A stretch of 7,397 nucleotides of DNA from Thermofilum sp. ex4484_15. Its GTDB lineage: Archaea > Thermoproteota > Thermoprotei > Thermofilales > EX4484-15. The stretch is taken from contig NJEH01000044.1 in the NCBI GenBank assembly GCA_002254595.1, positions 1 to 7,397 of the forward strand. Direction: 5' to 3'. The position numbers were made by a program, and so were the translations under genes. Below the pieces are notes generated by a model that saw nothing but the letters and a program-made list of their open reading frames with translations, had not been told where the DNA came from and searched no databases. This document shows positions 1-5,535 of the stretch, in pieces; the stretch's first letter is position 1; each line of letters starts with the position of its first letter.

Positions 1-2
1 GC

Positions 3-53
3 GTTGAGGAAGCTCCTTACCAGTACACTATTAAATTCTCGATAGATACTTAA
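3..53 (+). CDS. C-terminal tail of an upstream gene (partial, putative)
   Basis: An open frame runs in from the left edge and stops at TAA 51-53, giving the tail VEEAPYQYTIKFSIDT. Its codons resemble those of the large genes here, and it would converge on the minus-strand gene ending at 65. A second plus frame (from base 1, stop at 43-45) is also open, so the frame choice is a judgement based on the more protein-like composition. Function cannot be inferred from 16 residues. Confidence 0.3.
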   Translation, partial: VEEAPYQYTIKFSIDT

Positions 54-64
54 TTTGTCCCTCA

Positions 65-316
65 CTAAAGGAACTTCTTCTTAGCTAGTACTACCCTATT
101 CTTACTCTTTCTCCTCTCCTTGAAGATATGAATTAATGAGTATAGAAGATAAGGAGGCAACGTAATTTTAAGTAAGTAGAAGGACAGTAACATTAAGCGG
201 TAAAGGAAGTCGGAGTAAAAAGCACCATTAGCTAGTACTAAGGTAATTACGGTGCCAAGTAACGTAGCATATATTTCTAAAAATGTAATTATTAAATATT
301 TAACGTAAATTTTCAA
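65..316 (-). CDS. small two-helix membrane protein, unknown function
   Basis: This is an 83-residue ORF of unrecognised family. The sequence shows two hydrophobic stretches, about residues 7-29 and 41-64, separated by a short polar turn (NGAFYSD). A strongly basic tail follows (KERRKSKNR, then KKKF), which predicts a cytoplasmic C-terminus and possibly a hairpin-like integral membrane protein. The start is TTG at 316-314. I accept it because a G-rich Shine-Dalgarno-like stretch (GGGGGA, 326-321) lies about 4-5 bases upstream and an A/T-rich block at 365-378 could supply a TATA box at a sensible distance. Codon choice (TTA, ATA, AGG, AGA) matches the neighbours. It could be a chance ORF in AT-rich DNA, but the hydrophobic layout plus SD make a real gene more likely than not. 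Confidence 0.55.
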   Translation of the reverse strand: MKIYVKYLIITFLEIYATLLGTVITLVLANGAFYSDFLYRLMLLSFYLLKITLPPYLLYSLIHIFKERRKSKNRVVLAKKKFL

Positions 317-359
317 ATATTCCCCCTAGAATACCTATGTCTACCTATGGTTATTAAGT

Positions 360-378
360 AATTATTTATTTTAAAAAT
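360..378. promoter_or_regulatory. A/T-rich promoter block, possibly bidirectional
   Basis: The stretch contains TTTAAAAA (370-377) for plus-strand transcription and, read on the other strand, TTTTAAAATAAAT for the minus-strand membrane-protein gene. Archaeal TATA boxes sit about 25 bases upstream of the start site. A plus-strand transcript would therefore begin near 397-402, just before the hairpin at 405-421, and a minus-strand one near 345. This is inferred from sequence only. Confidence 0.45.
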
Positions 379-404
379 TGCAGAAACAATTTAAGTCCCC
401 CTTA

Positions 405-421
405 CCTCCTACTTTAGGAGG
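405..421 (+). promoter_or_regulatory. SD-sequestering hairpin in the leader of the PP-loop gene
   Basis: CCTCCTA (405-411) and TAGGAGG (415-421) are exact reverse complements around a CTT loop. The 3' arm contains a consensus Shine-Dalgarno sequence and lies immediately before the box C/D-like element and an ATG at 426. The hairpin could mask ribosome binding, mark the 5' end of the RNA, or form the outer stem of the adjacent RNA. Which of these applies is not decidable from sequence alone. Confidence 0.5.
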
Positions 422-422
422 G

Positions 423-479
423 GCGATGATAGGGGTTTCGCGCATAGAAGTCCATGATAAGAAAGGGCCTTTAATCTGA
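423..479 (+). ncRNA. box C/D-like guide RNA upstream of the PP-loop gene
   Basis: The order of elements is C box GCGATGA (423-429), guide 430-442, a weak D' candidate CATA (443-446), C' box ATGATAA (454-460), guide 461-475 and D box CTGA (476-479). The 57-base span fits archaeal C/D sRNAs. The C box has the same U-to-C variant as the RNA at 2651. The strongest support is the first guide: GGTTTCGCGC (434-443) is exactly complementary to GCGCGAAACC, a conserved archaeal 16S rRNA segment that I recall as following the 344-363 universal archaeal primer site. With D' at 443, the fifth-nucleotide rule would place 2'-O-methylation at the A near E. coli position 363. The poor D' box and long D'-C' spacer lower confidence. 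It lies in the leader of the gene at 509 and may be processed from that transcript. Confidence 0.5.
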
Positions 480-508
480 GCTCCCAATTCATTATCTAAT
501 GGGAAATC

Positions 509-2419
509 ATGAACGCTTATTACCCTAACGAGCTAAGTGCGAAGGTATACTGGTGTCCTATCCTTAATGTACCGGTTTTTGATAAGGATTACCCTAGGCG
601 AGGGGAAGCTATAGCTATTAAGGCTACTCCTCCTAGAGACCTAAGACCAGCTTTCGGCTTCGATTACTTACTTACTAGGAGACTTTTAGCAGAATACTTC
701 CTAAGTGAAAACGAACTTAATAAATTATTGCCCCCAGACAAATTAATACTTCTTAACAAGATACCCTACCCTGATGCAGCGGACGAAATAATAATAGGAG
801 GGCAGGTAATAGGGCATAGATTCTTCGACTTAAAGGATTATAAGTGGAGATTTAAGCCCATGTATGGAGGAGTAGCTAAGGTGTTAAGTGAGAAAATTGG
901 TTACTATGCTGTAGTTAACTTACCTAAGATAACTAGAGGTTACGTTATACATAGAGGAGATATTGTGGAGAGCGAGCTACCGGGTAAAGGCAATTACGTA
1001 GCGCTAGGCACGATCAACGGGGTATTCCAAGGAGTAGGTAAGGTACTAAGGGGTGGAAGAGTTAAGGTAGTAAAAGTTTGGAGAAGTATAAAGTTCGTAG
1101 AATACGGTAAACTACCTACTTGGAAGGATGTAGTGAAAGTGAATGAAGAGTGGATGAAGAATAGGGAAGAAGAAGCTGTAAATTTCCTAAAGGAGATCTA
1201 CTCAAGAGGGAATTACGGTAGTAGAGTATTCGTATCCTTCTCCGGAGGAAAGGATAGCCTAGTTTGCCATTATATAGCTGAAAGGGCCTTGGGAGACTTA
1301 CCTCTACTCTTTAACGATACAGGAATAGAAGCTCCTCATACAGTAAAGTATGTAAGGGAGCTAGCAGATGAGGAAGGAGTAAGGCTAATTATCGCTGGGT
1401 GCGATAACAGATTCTTTAGGGCATTAAAAGTTTTCGGCCCTCCAGCCAGGGACTATAGATGGTGCTGTAAGGTCGTTAAATTAGCTCCCATAGTAGATAA
1501 ATTAAGGAGTATTTACAGAGGGGGAAAGTCCTTAAGTATAGTAGGCCAGAGGATGTACGAATCTCTCTCCAGAGCTAGATCCCCTAAAGTATGGATTAAT
1601 CCTTGGATGCCTAATTTAATCTCCGTTTCACCTATTCAAGATTGGTCTTCGTTAGAGGTATGGATATATTTAAGCGTAGTAAAAGCTAAGTTAAATCCCC
1701 TCTATTTTATGGGTTTCGATAGGATAGGATGCTGGCTATGCCCTTCCTGCGAATTAGCGGAATATGAGATAGTAAGGAGGATATATCCTGAATTATGGGA
1801 GATGTGGGAAAATTACTTATCTAAATGGGCCAAAGGGAGGGGGTTACCTACTTCGTGGATAAGGTACGGGTTATGGAGGTGGAGGAAGATACCTGGAGAT
1901 CAGACCAGATTAGTAGGCAAGGACGAAGTTAAGGAAATCGAGGATAGGGATGAGAGAGAAATTAAGGTAGTAATACACGTAAATGTTTCCAGTGAAGATA
2001 TAAGGGGGCTTATTGTAGCGGATAAACTGAAGGAGCATTTACCAAACGTAATTAAATTGTTACCTATAATGGGGAAAGTAATTGAGATTAAGCGTGATAT
2101 CGTTAAGTTTAAGGCGGGTAATAGTATCGTAACTTTAAGTAGTGATGGAGATTTGAAGATAACTAACGGATATGAACTAGCGAGGATTCGGGATCTAGCT
2201 AAGCTACTAGTACGGGCCCTTTACTGCGTCAAATGTAATTTATGCTATAATAAGTGCCCTAACGGTGCTATACTCATGGATGAGAATGGAGGGTTGAAAG
2301 TAGATGGTGATAAATGTAGCCATTGCTTATTATGTAATGATATATGTCCGTTAGTTAAATATTCGAAACTTGAAGTACATTTAAGTACTATAACGTCTTC
2401 AAATCGGACAAACAAATAG
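509..2419 (+). CDS. PUA/PP-loop 'PAPS reductase-like' Fe-S protein with C-terminal ferredoxin
   Basis: This 636-residue protein belongs to the archaeal phosphoadenosine-phosphosulfate reductase-like family. Visible domains in order are an N-terminal segment (10-50) that aligns with the family's zinc ribbon but keeps only C16; a PUA-like beta region (about 130-190); a PP-loop nucleotide-binding domain with SGGKDS at 245-250, a CC pair at 319-320, GQR..ES (346-352), and a CxxCPSC cluster at 408-414; a region of unknown fold (about 480-560); and a two-cluster ferredoxin with C573/576/579/583 and C603/606/609/613. CC plus CxxC is the [4Fe-4S] signature of APS-type reductases. The PUA domain suggests RNA as a partner, so the protein may reduce a sulfonucleotide or transfer sulfur to RNA; the substrate is unknown. 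ATG 509 is the only usable start, since an in-frame TAA lies at 497-499. Its SD is weak (GGGA). The gene overlaps the convergent zinc-protein gene by 32 bases. Confidence 0.9.
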   Translation: MNAYYPNELSAKVYWCPILNVPVFDKDYPRRGEAIAIKATPPRDLRPAFGFDYLLTRRLLAEYFLSENELNKLLPPDKLILLNKIPYPDAADEIIIGGQVIGHRFFDLKDYKWRFKPMYGGVAKVLSEKIGYYAVVNLPKITRGYVIHRGDIVESELPGKGNYVALGTINGVFQGVGKVLRGGRVKVVKVWRSIKFVEYGKLPTWKDVVKVNEEWMKNREEEAVNFLKEIYSRGNYGSRVFVSFSGGKDSLVCHYIAERALGDLPLLFNDTGIEAPHTVKYVRELADEEGVRLIIAGCDNRFFRALKVFGPPARDYRWCCKVVKLAPIVDKLRSIYRGGKSLSIVGQRMYESLSRARSPKVWINPWMPNLISVSPIQDWSSLEVWIYLSVVKAKLNPLYFMGFDRIGCWLCPSCELAEYEIVRRIYPELWEMWENYLSKWAKGRGLPTSWIRYGLWRWRKIPGDQTRLVGKDEVKEIEDRDEREIKVVIHVNVSSEDIRGLIVADKLKEHLPNVIKLLPIMGKVIEIKRDIVKFKAGNSIVTLSSDGDLKITNGYELARIRDLAKLLVRALYCVKCNLCYNKCPNGAILMDENGGLKVDGDKCSHCLLCNDICPLVKYSKLEVHLSTITSSNRTNK

Positions 2420-2564
2420 GGCACCTCCCCCTAACTTTAGCGTAACAAATAGGACAAATGTATATATTGCACCTAGGACAATAATATGCTTCATCGCTTT
2501 TATATACCGGTTTACCGCATCTCCTACACCTACCTAACAGTAGCCTCTTAGGCACGTAAGCCAA
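2388..2564 (-). CDS. eight-cysteine zinc protein (RING-like or double zinc ribbon)
   Basis: This small protein has four CxxC pairs at residues 13/16, 29/32, 37/40 and 48/51, counted from the TTG start, so it should bind two zinc ions. Spacing of 12, 4 and 7 residues between pairs resembles a cross-brace (RING/treble-clef type) at least as much as two sequential zinc ribbons. Such proteins act in protein, RNA or DNA contacts; no specific role is visible. I chose TTG at 2564-2562 because a perfect SD, GGAGGTGA (2577-2570), lies 5 bases upstream. A GTG at 2579 would add five residues (MEVNG) but has no SD. The gene is convergent with the PP-loop gene and overlaps its last 32 bases, so its stop and C-terminus lie inside that coding sequence. 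It is divergent from the guide-RNA/XPB unit and shares its promoter region. Confidence 0.75.
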   Translation of the reverse strand: MAYVPKRLLLGRCRRCGKPVYKSDEAYYCPRCNIYICPICYAKVRGRCPICLSDLKTL

Positions 2565-2619
2565 TCCATTCACCTCCACATACTTGCTGAGGAAAGGTAT
2601 TTAACCTATTTAAGCGTTA

Positions 2620-2627
2620 TTTATAAA
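2620..2627. promoter_or_regulatory. palindromic TATA box for the sRNA-XPB unit (and perhaps the zinc gene)
   Basis: TTTATAAA is a perfect palindrome. On the plus strand it sits about 24-27 bases before the C box at 2651, the expected archaeal TATA-to-start spacing, so transcription would begin almost exactly at the first guide RNA. On the minus strand the same box would start transcripts near 2597, leaving a leader of about 30 bases before TTG 2564. Further TTTAA motifs (2600-2613) could serve the minus strand instead. Confidence 0.55.
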
Positions 2628-2650
2628 GCCTTAGGTAAGTATTCGTTAAG

Positions 2651-2701
2651 GCGATGAAGAAAGGCGCCTTCCGATAGGTGATGAACGCGGAGTACCTCTG
2701 A
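2651..2701 (+). ncRNA. box C/D guide sRNA (first of two)
   Basis: The elements are C box GCGATGA (2651-2657), 13-base guide (2658-2670), D' CCGA (2671-2674), spacer TAG, C' GTGATGA (2678-2684), 13-base guide (2685-2697) and D CTGA (2698-2701). Equal guide lengths and a 3-base D'-C' spacer match the compact archaeal architecture bound by L7Ae, Nop5 and fibrillarin. The expected targets would contain AAGGCGCCTTTCT and AGGTACTCCGCGT; I do not recognise the rRNA or tRNA sites. The first guide includes a perfect palindrome (AAGGCGCCTT, 2661-2670), which is unusual because it could self-pair. A TATA box sits at the correct distance upstream. True ends probably extend a few bases beyond the boxes. 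Confidence 0.75.
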
Positions 2702-2717
2702 GCCGCTCATAGAGTAG

Positions 2718-2765
2718 ATGATGAAGGAGGTGAATTATGATAGGTGATTGTAATAAGCTTGCTGA
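2718..2765 (+). ncRNA. box C/D guide sRNA (second of two)
   Basis: The elements are C box ATGATGA (2718-2724, consensus), guide 2725-2736, D' ATGA (2737-2740), spacer TAG, C' GTGATTG (2744-2750), guide 2751-2761 and D CTGA (2762-2765). The D'-spacer-C' core shares the 10-mer GATAGGTGAT with the first RNA (2673-2682 versus 2739-2748), supporting a real tandem pair. Sixteen bases separate it from the first RNA and 22 from the XPB ATG, so it lies in the XPB leader. D' and C' each deviate from consensus. An alternative reading is a 12-codon ORF from ATG 2737 to TAA 2775 with a perfect upstream SD. Confidence 0.6.
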
Positions 2766-2787
2766 AATTACTTAAGAGGATAGCGAT

Positions 2788-5451
2788 ATGGTCATAATAT
2801 TTAAGCCTAGGGGTAAGCTAGGGGATGAGGAATTTAAGAAATATCTACTAATAGTCAGGAGAATAGCTAACTTCGATAGCGATTTAAAAAGTTGGGTATT
2901 TAACGCACGCAAAGCTTCCAAAAATGTAAGTAACCTTAAGGCCTTCGAGGACTTAATAAATGAGTTAAAGAGGTACGTATGCTTAAGTGAGAAGGAAGTA
3001 AGTGCTTTAAGAAAGGAATACTTAGGAGTTTCTAGGTCCTTAATAAGGATAGACCCTCGTACGCTTAAGTTTACCATACCGCGTAAATTAGCTAAAGAGC
3101 AATTCCTTAAATTAATAAAGTATTGTAAATATGATTCCGGTACTTTTGAAGTAAAGGATCCTACCTACTTAAACGAAGTTAAAGAGATATTAGAGGCCTC
3201 CGATCTAAAGGTAGAAGTTCCAGGAGGACCGTGGAAATGTCAAGTTGAGAGGGTAAATGGTTTACTGAGGATAAGTTTTAATGAATGGGGGGCAAAAGCT
3301 TCTTCCATACTTAGGAAGTTAAGGGAGATAGGTACTTTAAGGTACTTCATAGAGAAACCCAGGTTTGACGAAGAAGGTAACTTCCTAGGTTCTAATATGA
3401 TAGAACGTAAAATTAACGTCATGAGAGTAAATAAGGAGGAGAAATGCGTAACTTTACCTATAGGGCTTTTAGATAAGGCACTAAAGGCATTAGTAGAGGA
3501 GGGAATTACTTTAAATTATAGTATAAGAGAACTGCCGAATTTAAATATCGAAATGAAGAAGAACTTCTCGCTTATGCCCCATCAGGAGAGAGCCTATGAA
3601 CTATGGTCTAAGAGGAGGAGGGGTACCATAGCTATCTTCACTAGGGGCGGCAAATCCTTCATCGCTATGCAAGCCATTTACGATCTTAAGAAGCCTACCG
3701 TAATCTTCGTAACTACAAAGGAGCTAGCTTCCACTTGGAGAGAATACTTGATTAAGTATCTAGGGGTTAAACCTTACGCGATAGGCTACTTAGGAGAGGG
3801 CGAACGTAAGGTCAGGCCTATAACTGTAGCGATATACAATAGCGCGGTAAGGTACCTAGATTCACTTAAAGATTCGTTCGAATTAGCTGTATTTGACGAA
3901 TGTTTAACGCGGGAAACCTTAATCGTAGACTTTAAAGGAGGAGTTATGCCCATAGGTGATCTAATTGATGGTAAGATGTTCACCGAGTTATTAGCGGGAG
4001 GGAGGTGTTTAGGTTATATTAAGAAGGAAGTAGATAAAATAACCGTAATTAAAACAGACTACGGATTAATAAAGACTACCTTAACCCATCCACATATAGT
4101 CTTAAGGACGGAGGGTTCTCGAGAGGGGCTCGTCAAACTCGTACCGGCTAAAGATTTAAGGATAGGAGATTGCTTACTAATTCCTGATAGAATACCCCAT
4201 ATAGAATTTAACAGCACTAATGTATGGATTTCACCATTAAGGAGAGATAATTTAAACACTAATGTATTACTTAACCTCTTCAGGGCCCCCATTTACATTT
4301 TAAACGATTTCTTAAGGCGTTTATTAAGTAGAGGGGAATTTCTATTAAATGAGGAGTTAAGGTGGGTCTCTCCTCCCTTACCCTACGAAAAGGTCAACCT
4401 CCTAAAATTATTGCTTCTTAAATATAGTGTGCATCCGTTAATCTTCCAAGAAGGTAATGAATATATAATGGAGATAAATAACCTGGAGATAAATAAGTTA
4501 ATAAGAGAAGTAGGTTTACCTAAGACGTTAAAGAATAAGAAGGTACTTAAGGCCCTAACCGGTACGGAAATAGGGAGAGAACCTGTAGTTATTAACTTAA
4601 ACGGTCTAACCTGGAGGCTAGCGCCCATAAGGGAAATAAAGATGATGAAGGAGGTCTTTAAGGTTTACGATTTCGCTACCGAGGGTCATACGTTCTTGGC
4701 TAATGGTTTCCTTACACATAACTGCCATCACGTACCTGCTAATACGTTTAAGGACGTAGCATTAGGGATAGGTTCCTTATACAGAATGGCACTCTCGGCT
4801 ACTCCTAAGAGGAGGGACGGTAATGAAGAATTACTCTACAAATTGTGTGGAGACTTATTGGTTTCCATAGATTATAGACAATTGCTTAACATGAAAATAG
4901 TAGCGCCTATAGAGATCTTTAAGACCGTATTTGCAAAGGGGGAGGAGGAAAAGTTACGAAAATTAGTTGGAATACTCACTTTACATAAGGAAAGTAAGGC
5001 CCTTATCTTCACTCAATACCTTGAAACAGCTAGGCGTATTTATGAGGAGTTGATTAGAAGGGGATTTAAGGTAGCGTTAATTACCGGTAGTACCAGTTCG
5101 ATTAAAAGGAGGAGAGCTTTCGAAAATTTCATTAAGGGAAGTGTAAATGCTATAGTTACCACTACCGTACTAGATGAAGGCATAACGGTACCGGATGCTG
5201 ATTTAGCTATAATTTATGAGGGATCTGGCGAAGCTAGGCAGATGATTCAAAGGATAGGAAGGGTTTTAGGTTACGTTCCGGGTAAAACGGCTAAAATATA
5301 CGAACTAATCGATATTACCGATCCAAAGGAGAAGAGAGCTTATTTTAGAAGAAAATGGGTTAGAGAAATATACCATGTAGAGGGGGAACGTAAAGTAAAG
5401 GAGGAGAGGACCTTCATTCAATATAAAATAGATTACTGGAATGAATATTAA
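2788..5451 (+). CDS. XPB/Rad25-type SF2 DNA helicase with an in-frame intein
   Basis: The precursor is 887 residues; removing the intein (372-645) leaves about 613. XPB is a 3'-5' ATP-dependent DNA translocase of archaeal repair and transcription, and archaeal XPBs often act with the nuclease Bax1. Here residues 1-268 form a long N-terminal region in the place of the damage-recognition domain. A Q-like motif (MPHQERAYELW) precedes Walker A, FTRGGKS at 284-290. Motif II is DE-CHH, split by the intein (D370, E371, then C646). Motif III is SAT (670-672), followed by KRRD at the place of the RED motif. Motif V is TTTVLDEG (791-798) and motif VI QRIGRVLG (821-828). ATG 2788 has SD-like GAGGA 7 bases upstream and is the only start after the in-frame TAA at 2773. 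Walker A and motif VI deviate from consensus. No bax1 follows; the next gene encodes a secreted protein. Confidence 0.93.
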   Translation: MVIIFKPRGKLGDEEFKKYLLIVRRIANFDSDLKSWVFNARKASKNVSNLKAFEDLINELKRYVCLSEKEVSALRKEYLGVSRSLIRIDPRTLKFTIPRKLAKEQFLKLIKYCKYDSGTFEVKDPTYLNEVKEILEASDLKVEVPGGPWKCQVERVNGLLRISFNEWGAKASSILRKLREIGTLRYFIEKPRFDEEGNFLGSNMIERKINVMRVNKEEKCVTLPIGLLDKALKALVEEGITLNYSIRELPNLNIEMKKNFSLMPHQERAYELWSKRRRGTIAIFTRGGKSFIAMQAIYDLKKPTVIFVTTKELASTWREYLIKYLGVKPYAIGYLGEGERKVRPITVAIYNSAVRYLDSLKDSFELAVFDECLTRETLIVDFKGGVMPIGDLIDGKMFTELLAGGRCLGYIKKEVDKITVIKTDYGLIKTTLTHPHIVLRTEGSREGLVKLVPAKDLRIGDCLLIPDRIPHIEFNSTNVWISPLRRDNLNTNVLLNLFRAPIYILNDFLRRLLSRGEFLLNEELRWVSPPLPYEKVNLLKLLLLKYSVHPLIFQEGNEYIMEINNLEINKLIREVGLPKTLKNKKVLKALTGTEIGREPVVINLNGLTWRLAPIREIKMMKEVFKVYDFATEGHTFLANGFLTHNCHHVPANTFKDVALGIGSLYRMALSATPKRRDGNEELLYKLCGDLLVSIDYRQLLNMKIVAPIEIFKTVFAKGEEEKLRKLVGILTLHKESKALIFTQYLETARRIYEELIRRGFKVALITGSTSSIKRRRAFENFIKGSVNAIVTTTVLDEGITVPDADLAIIYEGSGEARQMIQRIGRVLGYVPGKTAKIYELIDITDPKEKRAYFRRKWVREIYHVEGERKVKEERTFIQYKIDYWNEY
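3901..4722 (+). mobile_element. class 1 intein in the XPB motif II site
   Basis: The intein is 274 residues, precursor 372-645. It begins with Cys372 in CLTRETLIV, the classic block A, directly after host DE. Block B contains TLTHPH with the TxxH histidine at 434. A GD/LLIP segment (459-466) ends the N-terminal splicing region. Blocks F and G are VYDFATEGHTFLANGFLTHN (626-645), ending in the conserved His-Asn, and the next residue is Cys646, the +1 nucleophile. Ligation restores DECHH, the XPB motif II, so the insertion sits in the ATPase active site and splicing is needed for activity. All residues needed for standard splicing are present. The middle (about 467-625) is larger than a mini-intein linker but too small for a complete two-repeat homing endonuclease. 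Confidence 0.93.
4285..4557 (+). pseudogene. remnant of a LAGLIDADG homing endonuclease within the intein
   Basis: From memory of the family, the second half of intein LAGLIDADG enzymes reads FLRGLFDADG, then a strand, then an LL..LL..GI..RI helix/strand unit, then Y.L.I and I..iGf. Here residues 507-518 read DFLRRLLSRGEF, so the D-A-D-G acidic positions are replaced by S-R-G-E. Downstream, VNLLKLLLLKYSVHPLIF, YIMEI and INKLIREVGLP follow the same order. Only about 40 residues lie between the splicing N-part and this block, so the first repeat seems deleted. I infer a nuclease-dead relic, still in frame because the host protein needs the ORF open. Confidence 0.55.
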
Positions 5452-5516
5452 TTTCGAGTATCTTTGAGTATTAATGTAGCTATTCCCTCATATTAAACCC
5501 GCTCACTTATATTGAT

Positions 5517-5528
5517 GTTTTTTATTTT
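5517..5528 (+). terminator. T-rich terminator after the XPB gene
   Basis: A T-rich run (GTTTTTTATTTT) follows the XPB stop codon by about 65 bases, with no clear stem before it. Archaeal termination commonly uses such oligo-T tracts in the non-template strand. Confidence 0.45.
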
Positions 5529-5535
5529 AAAAAAA

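Noticed and set aside
2725..2733. AGGAGGTGA as a guide directed at the 16S rRNA 3' end (anti-SD)
   Set aside because: Pairing should be strongest beside the D' box, but the adjacent AATT does not match the GGAT preceding CACCTCCT in 16S rRNA, so this more likely reflects an SD-like coincidence or a mini-ORF SD.
2772..3077. Minus-strand ORF of about 100 codons opposite the XPB N-terminus
   Set aside because: It lies wholly antisense to a confident gene, has a serine/leucine-rich composition typical of the complement of this codon usage, and has no SD or promoter of its own.
3786..4628. Several minus-strand ORFs of 65-81 codons opposite the intein region
   Set aside because: They are antisense shadows of an intact reading frame with clear intein and helicase motifs, and no recognisable protein features are present.
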